From: Neisseria dumasiana
GTDB taxonomy: Bacteria > Pseudomonadota > Gammaproteobacteria > Burkholderiales > Neisseriaceae
Reading direction: 5' to 3'
Length of the DNA stretch: 64,000 bases
Assembly (NCBI RefSeq): GCF_022870885.1
Contig: NZ_CP091509.1
Span: forward strand, 1,240,001 to 1,304,000
Under the pieces are notes generated by a model. That model made no database searches and was not told where the DNA came from. It saw only the letters and a program-made list of their open reading frames with translations. Positions 53,963-63,362 of this stretch are shown one piece after another. How positions within the stretch are numbered: position 1 is the first letter of the stretch; the number at the start of each line of letters is the position of its first letter. Both the position numbers and the translations under genes were made by a program.

Positions 53963-55069
53963 TTAACCGTAACGGCGTTGGAACTCTTTCATAAAGTCAA
54001 TCAGCGCTTCCACGCCTTGCAGGGTCATGGCGTTGTAGATGCTGGCGCGCATACCGCCCATCGATTTATAGCCGCGCAGCAGTTGCAGGCCGCGGGTGGT
54101 GGATTCTTGGGCGAAGAGTTCGTCTAAATCTTTATCGCCGGTGGTGAAAATCACGTTCATTTTAGAGCGTGCGCCGGGATGGACATTGTTGATATAGAAG
54201 CCGCCGCTGTTGTCGATGGCTTCGTAAAGCGTTTTGGCTTTCAATGTGTTGATGGTTTCCATCTGTGCCACGCCGCCTTGCGATTGCAACCAGCGGAACA
54301 CCAGCCCGGAAATATAAATCGGATAAGTGGCCGGCGTGTTGTACATACCTTGTTTTTCGATGTGCGATTTGTAGTTCCACACATCAGGAATGCGGTCGGA
54401 ACAGCGTTCCAGCAGGTCTTCGCGGATAATCACGATGGTTGCGCCCGACGGGCCGATATTTTTCTGAGCGCCCGCATAAATCACGCCGAAATCGCTTACG
54501 TTGATTTTTCGCGAAAGAATTTCGCTCGACATATCGCAAATCAAAGGCGGCATGCCGTCTTCCAGTTTAGGCACTTCGCGGTATTGCAGGCCGTGTACGG
54601 TTTCGTTGATCACAAAATGTACAAACGCGGAGTTTTTATCGATATCCCAAGAGCTGACGGGCGGCAGATTGGTGTAGTTGAACTGTTTGCCGCCGTCGGC
54701 AGCCAAGTGGATTTCGGCATCGGAAAGTTTACCCATTTGAGAGTGGGCAATCGCCGACCAGTTGCCGGTTACCACAGAATCAACCCGTTTGAAACCGTTG
54801 GCGAAATTCATCACCACCATATTGAATTGCGAACTTGCTCCGCCTTGCAAAAACAGAACCTTATAGTTGTCGGGTATATCCATCAGCTGGCGCAAATCCT
54901 GCTCGGCGTGATAGAGAATGCTCATAAATACGTCGGAGCGGTGGCTCATGGTCATAACAGAAAAGCCCGTTCCGTTGTAGTCGAACATTTCGCTTTGAGC
55001 GGTGCGCAATACGGATTCGGGCAAGATGGCAGGGCCGGCTGAAAAATTGTAAATCGGTGTGGGTAGCAT
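53963..55069 (-). CDS. serC: Phosphoserine aminotransferase
   Basis: A PLP enzyme of serine and pyridoxine biosynthesis, 368 residues. YNFSAGPAILPESVL is the family start; the PLP Lys lies in IYAGAQKNIGPSGATIVI; GGMRASIYNAMTLQGVEALI ends the protein. The start is ATG 55069; the frame upstream to 55135 is not homologous in character. Confidence 0.97.
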   Translation of the reverse strand: MLPTPIYNFSAGPAILPESVLRTAQSEMFDYNGTGFSVMTMSHRSDVFMSILYHAEQDLRQLMDIPDNYKVLFLQGGASSQFNMVVMNFANGFKRVDSVVTGNWSAIAHSQMGKLSDAEIHLAADGGKQFNYTNLPPVSSWDIDKNSAFVHFVINETVHGLQYREVPKLEDGMPPLICDMSSEILSRKINVSDFGVIYAGAQKNIGPSGATIVIIREDLLERCSDRIPDVWNYKSHIEKQGMYNTPATYPIYISGLVFRWLQSQGGVAQMETINTLKAKTLYEAIDNSGGFYINNVHPGARSKMNVIFTTGDKDLDELFAQESTTRGLQLLRGYKSMGGMRASIYNAMTLQGVEALIDFMKEFQRRYG

Positions 55070-55379
55070 GGTGGTTGTGCCTTTTAATCGAAACAAACCC
55101 TGTTTGCAGGGCGGTGTTGTTTGAAAAACATACATAAGTTAACGCTGGATTCTAGTCCCGCCACTTGCTTTCCGCAAGGCACAAAACCACTTTTTTGAAG
55201 ATATTTTTCAGACGGCCTTGTAGTGGATATTTTTAAAAATGATGTATTTCAGGTGATTTCAAATTAATTTTAACTGCCATATTCATTTATTTTAGTGATA
55301 AACCCTAGTTTAATGGCTATGGCTGTGTTTTGCTCATGTTGGATCCAACCGTCAAACACGCTTTCATTATTTCGGCAAT
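55070..55379. other. Intergenic, 310 bp
   Basis: serC upstream region and the end of the TatD-family gene. One DUS (55210) and AT-rich DNA; no gene. Confidence 0.5.
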
Positions 55380-56153
55380 TCATGAATATCTTATTTTGCT
55401 GAGAAGCTCATCAATATTGGCTTCGGTTTGAAAGGCCACTTCTTCTATACTGATGCCGCGCAAACCGGCTGTGATTTCCGCTATTTCGCGTACGTTTACG
55501 GGCTTATTCACCTTGTTTTTTAACATAAACGGGCTGTCGGTTTCCAAAACAATGTTTTCCAATGGCAAGGTTGCGGCAGCTTCGCGGGCTTTTTTCGCGG
55601 TAGGATTCAGCAGCAGGGAACCGATTCCGATTTTGAAACCTGCCGAAATTAATGTTCTTGCTTCTTCCAAGCTCCCCGAGAAAGCGTGCGCAATACCGCC
55701 TTGGCAAAACCGGGCTTGTTTCACGGCATCTATCACGGCAGAAGTTGCTTTGAGGTTGTGTACGATCACCGGACGGCGCAGTGCTTGTGCCAATTCAAGT
55801 TGCCGGATAAAGCAGCTTTTTTGTATGTGCCTCTGCGCTTCGGTTTGGTTTTTATCGTAAAAATCCAAACCTATTTCACCTACCCAAGCTCGAGGATGAC
55901 CAATGAGCAGGGTTTCAAGCTCTGTGAAATCTTTTTCTTCAGCCGTTTCCGCATACCAAGGATGAATACCTAATCCGATGTGTATGGTTTGGTTGTTTTC
56001 CAAAGCCAGCACGTCGTGAAAATCACCGCGTTGTGTCGCCGGAACGATAAAACGGCACACCTGTGCGTTGTCCGCTTCTTCTATAACGTCGGATAAGTGT
56101 TGCCGTAATGCGGCATCGGCAAGATGGCAATGGCTGTCGGTAAGTGAAATCAT
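55380..56153 (-). CDS. TatD-family metal-dependent hydrolase (putative deoxyribonuclease)
   Basis: A 257-residue TIM-barrel nuclease. Metal ligands are visible in LTDSHCHLADAALR, WVGEIGLDFYDK, RPVIVHNLKAT, IAHAFSGSLEEA and LETDSPFML. TatD-type enzymes act as 3'-5' exonucleases or in DNA repair. In the usual TatD sequence the third block reads IHxR; here it is VHNLKA, and the first strand is diverged. Confidence 0.9.
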   Translation of the reverse strand: MISLTDSHCHLADAALRQHLSDVIEEADNAQVCRFIVPATQRGDFHDVLALENNQTIHIGLGIHPWYAETAEEKDFTELETLLIGHPRAWVGEIGLDFYDKNQTEAQRHIQKSCFIRQLELAQALRRPVIVHNLKATSAVIDAVKQARFCQGGIAHAFSGSLEEARTLISAGFKIGIGSLLLNPTAKKAREAAATLPLENIVLETDSPFMLKNKVNKPVNVREIAEITAGLRGISIEEVAFQTEANIDELLSKIRYS

Positions 56154-56264
56154 ATCAACGGTCTTTCAGAATCAAAGAGATCAGGCCGGAGGCAATGCGA
56201 TAGGCTTGATCATGGTCTTTTGGTTATAATGCGGCGTTGTTTACATTTGATACGCGCATACATT

Positions 56265-56810
56265 ATGCACCATTTTCCTACTGTTTCTTTCAAGCGCCGT
56301 ATTGCAGCACTGCTTTACGAGGCTTTGCTCGTCGGAGCGGTGAGCATGGGTGCCGCTTTGGTGGCCGGAATGGCCGCAATGGCGCTTAACCCTGTTTCGC
56401 ACATATTGTCCAGCTTGGCGGCAACGCTGATTCTGCTGGCAGTTTGGTGGCTCTATTTCAAAGCCAATTGGCATAAAAAAGGCCAAACACTGCCGATGAG
56501 GGTATGGAAAATCGGTTTGACCAATGCGGCGGGCAGCAGGCCGCCGCTGCCTCAGTTGCGTTTGCGTTTTATGTGGGCATGCGTGTTTATCGTGTTTATT
56601 CCGATGTTGGTTTATGCGGCCGTGCGCCATTTTAACGGTATCCCGCCCAAGCCGGCCTTTGGCGTTGCTTTGATTTGGTGGATTTTGCCGTGGGGCTTCG
56701 CTTTTCTCAATCCCGACCGGCAGTTCTTATACGATTTTCTTGCAGGAACAAGATTGGTTGATTTGAACGAGCAATCCTTCAAAGCAAATCAAAACAAGCC
56801 GTCTGAATAA
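56265..56810 (+). CDS. RDD family membrane protein
   Basis: A 181-residue inner-membrane protein of the RDD family with four hydrophobic helices. KRRIAALLYEALLVGAVSMG at the start stands where the Arg-Asp-Asp signature usually lies, and here reads R-x-x-A-x-x-Y-E. The C-terminal RQFLYDFLAGTRLVDL is characteristic. Function unknown. The stop codon lies within a DUS that forms a hairpin with the next one (56798-56828). Confidence 0.85.
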   Translation: MHHFPTVSFKRRIAALLYEALLVGAVSMGAALVAGMAAMALNPVSHILSSLAATLILLAVWWLYFKANWHKKGQTLPMRVWKIGLTNAAGSRPPLPQLRLRFMWACVFIVFIPMLVYAAVRHFNGIPPKPAFGVALIWWILPWGFAFLNPDRQFLYDFLAGTRLVDLNEQSFKANQNKPSE

Positions 56811-56828
56811 ATGTTTTTTCAGACGGCC
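56798..56828 (+). terminator. Inverted DUS pair overlapping the RDD gene's stop
   Basis: GCCGTCTGAA and TTCAGACGGC around a short loop with TTTTTT in the right side; the last coding codons and stop use the uptake sequence. Confidence 0.7.
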
Positions 56829-56976
56829 GCTGCATAGTTTGCCTGCAAACGGCAGTTGATGTATCGAGATCTTTGCTTGTGCTGCCTGATCAGTCTGAAT
56901 CACGAACTTAAAAAGACCGAATTAATTTAGGTTATAATTCATTTCGATTTTCTAACATATTATATTTTTACACACC

Positions 56977-58407
56977 ATGTCTGATTTTTCTTCTACCGGC
57001 AACAAATTGATTGAAAGTTCCGGTATTGCCGATTTCTTTTCGGGTTTGTTTGCCCGCCAAGAGTTTGCATCACAGTTATTGGAGCGCAGCTTCAACAATC
57101 CGATAGGCTGGTTGGAATTGGGAGTCGTGGCTGCCATTATGGCGTTCACATTCTGGTTGTCGGCCTATTGGATAAAGAAACACCCCGTCCAAGAGTCTAA
57201 CCGCTGGGGCTTCGCCCGCCATATTGCCCAGCGCATTCTCTGGCCGATTATGATGCTGATATCGGCAATCGTGGCTTTGTATATTTGGAATTTAAACGGA
57301 TACAACGCCGTATGGCTGCAACTGCTGGCGATGGCTTCGCGCTGGATGATTCTTATCCGCTTTGCCTTGGCGGTGGTTCACGCAGCCTTACCTTCGAGTA
57401 AGTTCACAGATTGGCTGGAGCGTTTTCTCTCTGCCGTGCTTTGGTTTGCTTTTGTGCTGTGGGTTTCCGGTATTGACGACATCATCATCAACGGAATGAA
57501 AGCGCTCGAGTTTCCGATAGGCTCGGTAAGGCTCAATCTGTTTACTATTGTTACCGGTATTTTGTGGATTGTGATATTGATGGTCGTGGCCTTATGGCTG
57601 GCCCGTTTTATCGACAACCGCTTGATGTCGAGCCAACGTCTTGACCTGAATTTGCGTATCGTTTTATCTAAAGTAGTTAAAACGGTTATGGTGGCGTTAT
57701 CTGTTTTAATTGCCTTGCCTTTGGTAGGTATAGATTTAACCGTGTTGTCGGTATTCGGCGGTGCATTGGGTGTCGGTATCGGTTTCGGTTTGCAGAAAGT
57801 CGCCAGTAACTATATTTCGGGCTTTATCATCTTGGGTGATAGGTCTATCCGCCCCGGCGACCGCTTAACGGTTGATAACTTTACCGGCTATGTAACCAAA
57901 ATTACCTCGCGTTTTGTTGTGCTTTCCAATACTTCCGGTTCCGAAGCGTTGATACCGAACGAAACATTTGTGACATCAACGGTGATTAACGAATCGTATA
58001 CCAATGCTTCTCTACGCCAAAGTTTGAACGTTCAGGTTGGCTATAACACGGATTTGGCCGTAGCCTTAAAAATTTTAGAAGAAGTTGCAGCAGAACAAGA
58101 ACGCGTTGATGCTTCACCGCCGCCCAAAGCGGTTATCACCGGATTTGGCGACAACGGCATTGATTTGTCGATAGGGTTTTGGGTGAAAGACCCTGAAAAC
58201 GGTTTTGTGGTATTGTTTTCAAACATATTTTTTTCAATTTGGAAACGGTTTAACGAAGAAGGCATCGAATTTCCTTACCCGCAGCGCGAAGTTCGTATTT
58301 TGAATGACCAACCTTTGCCGGAAAATTTAAACTTGCCGATTGAAGCAGAACAAAAAGGTGTGCAAAACCAAAATGCTTCAGAACACACTACCCGACAGCA
58401 TATTTGA
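56977..58407 (+). CDS. MscS-family mechanosensitive channel
   Basis: A 476-residue inner-membrane channel with about six helices and an MscS core: VLSVFGGALGVGIGFGLQKV, in which the Gly/Ala-rich TM3 lines the pore, then IILGDRSIRPGDRLTVDNFT and SEALIPNETFVTSTVINES in the beta domain. The longer N-terminus (extra helices) places it among larger MscS homologues, not the 286-residue E. coli MscS. nudB follows 7 bp after the stop. Confidence 0.92.
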   Translation: MSDFSSTGNKLIESSGIADFFSGLFARQEFASQLLERSFNNPIGWLELGVVAAIMAFTFWLSAYWIKKHPVQESNRWGFARHIAQRILWPIMMLISAIVALYIWNLNGYNAVWLQLLAMASRWMILIRFALAVVHAALPSSKFTDWLERFLSAVLWFAFVLWVSGIDDIIINGMKALEFPIGSVRLNLFTIVTGILWIVILMVVALWLARFIDNRLMSSQRLDLNLRIVLSKVVKTVMVALSVLIALPLVGIDLTVLSVFGGALGVGIGFGLQKVASNYISGFIILGDRSIRPGDRLTVDNFTGYVTKITSRFVVLSNTSGSEALIPNETFVTSTVINESYTNASLRQSLNVQVGYNTDLAVALKILEEVAAEQERVDASPPPKAVITGFGDNGIDLSIGFWVKDPENGFVVLFSNIFFSIWKRFNEEGIEFPYPQREVRILNDQPLPENLNLPIEAEQKGVQNQNASEHTTRQHI

Positions 58408-58414
58408 GGCAGTT

Positions 58415-58861
58415 ATGACCCGATCTCTCAAACGGCCGGTTTCTATTCTTGTAGTGTTGCACGACGGCAACAATAATGTATTGTTAATAGAGCGCGCAGA
58501 CCGAAAAAACTTTTGGCAGTCTGTTACCGGCAGCTTAGAGCCGGATGAGGAGCCGGAAACGGCAGCATTACGAGAAGTTGCAGAAGAAACAGGGGTTTAT
58601 CTTTCAGGCGACCAGCTTATAAATTGGTATGAGAGTAATGTGTACGAGATTTATGAACACTGGCGCCACCGGTATCCTGAAGGGGTAACACACAATACGG
58701 AACACGTATTTTCGGCAAAGATAGCTCGCGAAACGCCTATTAAACTCAACCGTTCCGAGCATTTGGCATTCGAATGGGTACCGGTGGATCAAGCTGCAGA
58801 AAAGGTGTTTTCCCCTTCAAATAAAGAAGCCATTTTAAATTTGCATAAGCATTTGTTTTAA
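58415..58861 (+). CDS. nudB: Dihydroneopterin triphosphate diphosphatase
   Basis: A 148-residue Nudix hydrolase for folate synthesis. The Nudix box is GSLEPDEEPETAALREVAEE followed by TGV, and RKNFWQSVTGS and the LNRSEHLAFEWVP end match NudB. It starts at ATG 58415 behind GAGG, 7 bp after the channel gene, so the two are likely co-transcribed. Confidence 0.93.
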   Translation: MTRSLKRPVSILVVLHDGNNNVLLIERADRKNFWQSVTGSLEPDEEPETAALREVAEETGVYLSGDQLINWYESNVYEIYEHWRHRYPEGVTHNTEHVFSAKIARETPIKLNRSEHLAFEWVPVDQAAEKVFSPSNKEAILNLHKHLF

Positions 58862-58946
58862 ATTTGAATTTGTAGGATAATTTAAAGGAATGTAAAGCAA
58901 GCTGGAGGCTTTGCTGTTAAGTAGCCTGATTATATTAGATAAAATT

Positions 58947-59450
58947 ATGAGCCAATACTTTACGTTGTTTAATCTGCCGGTTGCTTTTGATATTGATGAA
59001 AGTGTTCTTGATCAAACCTACCACACCCTGGCTACCCAATTTCACCCCGACAAATTTGCGGCAGCTTCGGTATTTGAACAGAAGCAGGCTGTTATGATGG
59101 CTTCTACGGTGAACGAAGCTTATCGGGTGCTTAAAAACCCCATCGACCGCTCGGCTTATCTGCTCAAAGAGCTGGGAATAGATGCCGATGCACCCGAGCA
59201 TACGGCTTTTGCCCCTGAATTTCTCATGCAGCAGATGGAATGGCGTGAGACTTTGGCAGAAGCACGCGCAGAACACGACGAACAGGTGCTTATCAAACTC
59301 AAAGAAGAAATTATCGAGCAACAAAAACAGCTTTACATGCAGCTGCAACAAGATTTTGCCAACCATGCTTATGAAGAGGCCGCCGTTCAGGTAAGGCAAG
59401 GGCGTTTTTTAGATAAGATGTTGCAGGAAATACAGGCGGCAATGCCTTAA
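58947..59450 (+). CDS. hscB: Fe-S cluster co-chaperone HscB
   Basis: A J-domain protein (QYFTLFNLPVAFDIDESVLD, HPD motif in ATQFHPDKFAAAS) with the C-terminal IscU-binding helices (EFLMQQMEWRETLAEARAEH). It delivers IscU to HscA for iron-sulfur cluster assembly. 167 residues, usual length. hscA/fdx are not adjacent here, which is common in Neisseria as far as I recall. Start ATG 58947. Confidence 0.94.
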   Translation: MSQYFTLFNLPVAFDIDESVLDQTYHTLATQFHPDKFAAASVFEQKQAVMMASTVNEAYRVLKNPIDRSAYLLKELGIDADAPEHTAFAPEFLMQQMEWRETLAEARAEHDEQVLIKLKEEIIEQQKQLYMQLQQDFANHAYEEAAVQVRQGRFLDKMLQEIQAAMP

Positions 59451-59465
59451 AGGCAATGCCTTAAA
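59438..59465. repeat. 14-bp perfect tandem duplication across the hscB stop
   Basis: GGCAATGCCTTAAA occurs twice in a row; the first copy contains the hscB stop codon. Confidence 0.9.
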
Positions 59466-59646
59466 TGGTTGTTGTGATTAAGCTTCATAGCCGCCGAAAT
59501 GCAGCCGATATTCAGGCAAACAGTTTCAATTTGGCTATTTATCGGTTGGCGGATATATCATTTTAAGAGGAGTGATAGAAACATAAACGGTATACCCATT
59601 CTTCATTTAGTTATGGGTAAGTTAAATTTAAAATAAAGTGGAAACC

Positions 59647-60336
59647 ATGAAACACATTACTTTACTTTTTGCTGCGCTTTTACTCAGTGCCTGTCATATA
59701 CATACGGACGAAAGCCGCCGTAACAAACTGTTGCGTTTTGCGGCGAGCCATCCGGTTGCTGCCAAAGCTATCGGTTTGAAAGGCGAAGATTCCATCAATA
59801 TCACCAGTAATTCGACCCGTTTCGCAGAGAAAACCGGTTTGGACAATAAAGCCAACGGTGAAGGCAGGGGCACTCAGGTGAACGCATTCCGTCATGCTTT
59901 GTGGCAGGCGGCAGTAGCATCGCGTTTTGGCACGGACATTGCTAAAAAAGTAGGGGATGCCAATGAAGACGATGCTTCTATTCGCGAAAGAAAAACCAAA
60001 TATTTCAGCCGTTTTGCTGCCGATCAAGCCGTTGACTTGCGTAACAACCGCATAGGAAGAACCATCGGTGCCGCCAACCCCGAAGCCAATATAAAAGTTT
60101 TGGCTCAAAGCGTATTGACTCATTTCCACAAAGAAGGTTTGTGGACAGCCAAGCCGGTTAAAGAAAAGGGTTACACTTATTGGATGATCAGCCAAAGCAA
60201 GCTTTCCAAAGCTGAATTCCAATCTGCGCAAAGTAAAATCAATTTATTGAACCTCAATGGTTTTACAGATGAAGAACAAGAAAAATACGATGCAGATAAA
60301 GCAGCCAACCCTTTTAAAAACAATATTTTCAAATAA
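59647..60336 (+). CDS. Lipoprotein with DUF6973-like domain
   Basis: A 229-residue putative lipoprotein (FAALLLSAC, lipobox Cys17). The body contains NAFRHALWQAAVASRFGTDI, AKKVGDANEDDA and a downstream DLRNNRIGR block with conserved His, Asp and Asn. This resembles DUF6973, a domain also found at the ends of secreted toxins, where a conserved H/D set suggests an enzyme. Its function is unknown. It is flanked by an inverted repeat (TACCCAT/ATGGGTA, 59593-59619) upstream and a long hairpin downstream. Confidence 0.72.
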   Translation: MKHITLLFAALLLSACHIHTDESRRNKLLRFAASHPVAAKAIGLKGEDSINITSNSTRFAEKTGLDNKANGEGRGTQVNAFRHALWQAAVASRFGTDIAKKVGDANEDDASIRERKTKYFSRFAADQAVDLRNNRIGRTIGAANPEANIKVLAQSVLTHFHKEGLWTAKPVKEKGYTYWMISQSKLSKAEFQSAQSKINLLNLNGFTDEEQEKYDADKAANPFKNNIFK

Positions 60337-60380
60337 ACAGGAGTAAGCGGCGCACAACTGCTCCGCTTTATTCCGGCAAA

Positions 60381-60458
60381 CCAAATAATCATAATACCGG
60401 CTTGATTTGTCGTACTCAGTGTAGTACCTTCAACAAGCCTTATTACATGATTATTTGG
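60381..60458 (+). terminator. 78-bp hairpin with perfect 12-bp arms
   Basis: CCAAATAATCAT (60381-60392) and ATGATTATTTGG (60447-60458), with inner GGCTTG/CAAGCC, followed by TTTTTTG. The size exceeds a simple terminator; it may be a small mobile repeat acting as one. Confidence 0.65.
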
Positions 60459-60496
60459 TTTTTTGTTTGCTACTTAAATGGGCAAGAAAGGTTTGT

Positions 60497-61450
60497 ATGA
60501 CTGAAAAAATCCGCCTGATTATCGATACCGACCCCGGTCAGGATGATGCAGCAGCCATTTTGATGGCGCATGGCCTTGCCAAGCGCGGCTTGGTTGATTT
60601 TATGGCTTTAACTGTGGTTGCGGGGAATGTGGGCTTGCACCACACCGCCAATAATGCACGGATTATCTGCGATTGGGCCGGAGAAAAAGAGTTTCCCGTT
60701 TATGCGGGGGCAGGCAAACCTTTGTTGCGCACGCTGGTAACGGCTGAAGAAGTTCACGGCAAAACGGGTTTGGACGGTGTTGAATTGCATGATCCCGAAT
60801 GCCCGTTGCAACCGGTGCATGCCGTGCCGTATTTGATTGATACTTTGCGTAAAGCAGATGATGCGAGCATCACGATTTGCCCGATCGGGCCGTTGACCAA
60901 TATCGCCCAAGCCCTAACATTGGCTCCCGATATTGCGCGCGCCATTAAACACATTGTTTTAATGGGCGGCAATTATTTCGAGGCGGGTAATATTACCCCT
61001 GCGGCCGAATTTAATTTTTATGTCGATCCCCATGCTGCACAAATCGTGCTGCAAAGCGGTGTGCCGATTACCGCTTTACCTTTGGATGTAACGCATAAAG
61101 CCTGTATTACGACGCCGCGTATGGATGTGTTGCGCCGTCAAAACAATACCAACGGTAAGCGTTTGGCCAATATTCTGCAAAGTTACGAGCGTTTCGATAC
61201 GCAGAAATTCGGCTTGGAAGGCGGCCCGTTGCACGATCCTTGTGCCGTTACTTATGCGGTGTTCCCCGAACTGTTTACCGGCAAAGCCTGTCATGTTGCG
61301 GTTGAAACACAGAGTGAATTGACAATGGGCGCGTGCGTGGTTGATTGGTGGGGAACAACCGGTAAGCCTGCAAATGTGAATTGGATTACGGAAGTTGATG
61401 CCGATAGAATGTTTGAGGAATTAGCCAAGTCTATTGAAGCATTGCCTTAA
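60497..61450 (+). CDS. Nucleoside hydrolase (inosine-uridine preferring type)
   Basis: A 317-residue N-ribohydrolase that splits nucleosides into base and ribose. Ca-binding DTDPGQDDAAAILMAHGL at the start is diagnostic; ICPIGPLTNIAQAL, VLMGGNYFEAGNITPAAEFN and GGPLHDPCAVTYAV carry the other ligands. Start ATG 60497. Substrate preference (pyrimidine or general) cannot be told. It precedes the nar genes in the same orientation but is separated from them by a terminator. Confidence 0.92.
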   Translation: MTEKIRLIIDTDPGQDDAAAILMAHGLAKRGLVDFMALTVVAGNVGLHHTANNARIICDWAGEKEFPVYAGAGKPLLRTLVTAEEVHGKTGLDGVELHDPECPLQPVHAVPYLIDTLRKADDASITICPIGPLTNIAQALTLAPDIARAIKHIVLMGGNYFEAGNITPAAEFNFYVDPHAAQIVLQSGVPITALPLDVTHKACITTPRMDVLRRQNNTNGKRLANILQSYERFDTQKFGLEGGPLHDPCAVTYAVFPELFTGKACHVAVETQSELTMGACVVDWWGTTGKPANVNWITEVDADRMFEELAKSIEALP

Positions 61451-61805
61451 ATTCAAAATATCGATTACCGGCACAATATATTGATTTGATGTTGCCGGTT
61501 ATGGCGTGGAGGCCGTCTGAAAATTGTGTTTTCAGACGGCCTTTTGCATGATTCCTACCGTTTTTCTTCACAGCCATACTCCCAAATAACTATCCCCGTC
61601 CCCCTTTCAGCCAGCCGCCATACATTCCTTTGCTGCCTTTATTTGCGCTTTCGGCGCATATTTTTATTGCGTGCCATCCACTAAGCTTCTATCTGTGAAA
61701 AAGTTTTACAACAACGACAGCAACCACTTGACGAAGCTGTTGTTCAGACGGCCTTGGGGCCTGTTAGAGAGGCCGTCTGAAAACCAAACCAAAAGGAACA
61801 CTACC
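61451..61805. other. Region upstream of narH, no narG
   Basis: Contains an inverted DUS terminator (61510-61546, with T-run) and a second inverted DUS pair (TTCAGACGGCCT at 61743, AGGCCGTCTGAA at 61770) only about 25 bp before narH. No narG-like coding sequence, nor a recognisable remnant of one, precedes narH, although narG normally ends a few bases upstream. Confidence 0.7.
61510..61546 (+). terminator. Inverted DUS terminator after the nucleoside hydrolase gene
   Basis: AGGCCGTCTGAAAA and TTTTCAGACGGCCTTTT: perfect stem with a T-run. Confidence 0.85.
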
Positions 61806-63362
61806 ATGAAAATCAGAGCACAAGTCGGCATGGTTCTGAACTTAGACAAATGTATCGGCTGCCACACCTGCTCCGTTACCTGTAAAAACGTCTGGACTTC
61901 GCGCGACGGCGTGGAATATGCGTGGTTTAACAACGTGGAAACAAAGCCCGGCATCGGATTTCCGAAAAATTGGGAAGACCAAAATAAATGGAACGGCGGC
62001 TGGGTGCGCAAGCCCGACGGCAAGCTGGTGCCCAAGCAGGGCGGCAAGTTGAAGATTTTGGCAAATATTTTTGCCAACCCGAATATGCCGAAAATCGACG
62101 ACTACTACGAGCCGTTTACCTACGACTACGAGCATCTGCAAAACGCGCCGAAAATGCCGACACCGCCGACCGCGCGTCCGATTTCCGTGCTCACCGGCAA
62201 AAAAATGGACAAGGTGGAATGGGGCCCGAACTGGGAAGACGATTTGGCGGGCGAGTTTGAGAAGCGGGCGAAAGACGTGCTGTTTGAAGGCATTCAGAAA
62301 GACATGCACGCTGCGTTTGAGCAAACCTTCATGATGTATCTGCCGCGCCTGTGCGAGCATTGTTTGAACCCGACCTGTGTGGCTTCCTGCCCGTCCGGCA
62401 GTATTTACAAGCGCGAGGATGACGGCATCGTGTTGATCGACCAAGACAAATGTCGCGGCTGGCGCATGTGCGTATCTGGCTGCCCCTACAAAAAAATCTA
62501 CTACAACTGGACTTCCGGCAAGGCCGAAAAATGCACGTTCTGCTACCCGCGCATTGAAGCCGGAGAGCCGACCGTGTGTTCCGAAACCTGTGTAGGCCGC
62601 ATCCGTTATTTGGGCGTGCTGCTGTATGACGCAGACAAAATCGAACAGGCCGCTTCGGTAGCCAACCCGCAGGATTTATACGAACAGCAATTGGGCGTGT
62701 TCTTGAATCCGCACGACCCCGAAATACAACGCGAAGCCTTGAAACAGGGCATCAGCCAAAGCTGGATTGATGCGGCCAAACAATCGCCGGTGTACAAAAT
62801 GGCGATGGAGTGGAAAGTGGCGTTCCCGCTGCACCCCGAATACCGTACCTTGCCGATGGTTTGGTATATCCCGCCTTTATCGCCGATTCAGTCTGCCATC
62901 GAAAACGGTTTGGTGGGCGAAAACGGCATCATTCCGAGCGTGGACGAAATGCGTATTCCGTTGCGCTATCTGGCCAATCTGCTCACCGCCGGCAAAGTGG
63001 AGCCGATTAAACTCGCGCTGGAGCGCATGATTGCCATGCGCCGTTTCAAACGCGGCCAAGTGGTGCACGGCGAAACGCTGGAGCAAACGCTGGCAGGCAC
63101 CGGCCTCACGCCCGAAATGGTGGAAGACATGTATCAGATTATGGCGATTGCCAATTATGAAGACCGCTTTGTGATTCCGACTTCTCACAAAGAAATGGTG
63201 GAAAACAGCTTTGAAGACAAATCGAGCTGCGGCTTCACTTTCGGCAACGGCTGTTCCGGCGGCGGCGAAGAAAACCTGTTCGGCAAGCGCAAAGGCACGC
63301 CGATTATCTTCCACGGTCTGCGTAAAGATGCCGAGAAAAACCGCGAAGAAGGAGTGCACTGA
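61806..63362 (+). CDS. narH: Respiratory nitrate reductase beta subunit
   Basis: The iron-sulfur subunit that passes electrons from NarI to the molybdenum subunit NarG. 518 residues. Cys clusters: NLDKCIGCHTCSVTCKNVW, LCEHCLNPTCVASCPSGSIY, CRGWRMCVSGCPYKK (with Trp in place of one Cys, giving the 3Fe-4S cluster typical of NarH) and KCTFCYPRIEAGEPTVCSET. The start is ATG 61806 behind AAAAGGAAC. narG is not upstream; the narJ start overlaps its stop (TGATG). Confidence 0.97.
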   Translation: MKIRAQVGMVLNLDKCIGCHTCSVTCKNVWTSRDGVEYAWFNNVETKPGIGFPKNWEDQNKWNGGWVRKPDGKLVPKQGGKLKILANIFANPNMPKIDDYYEPFTYDYEHLQNAPKMPTPPTARPISVLTGKKMDKVEWGPNWEDDLAGEFEKRAKDVLFEGIQKDMHAAFEQTFMMYLPRLCEHCLNPTCVASCPSGSIYKREDDGIVLIDQDKCRGWRMCVSGCPYKKIYYNWTSGKAEKCTFCYPRIEAGEPTVCSETCVGRIRYLGVLLYDADKIEQAASVANPQDLYEQQLGVFLNPHDPEIQREALKQGISQSWIDAAKQSPVYKMAMEWKVAFPLHPEYRTLPMVWYIPPLSPIQSAIENGLVGENGIIPSVDEMRIPLRYLANLLTAGKVEPIKLALERMIAMRRFKRGQVVHGETLEQTLAGTGLTPEMVEDMYQIMAIANYEDRFVIPTSHKEMVENSFEDKSSCGFTFGNGCSGGGEENLFGKRKGTPIIFHGLRKDAEKNREEGVH

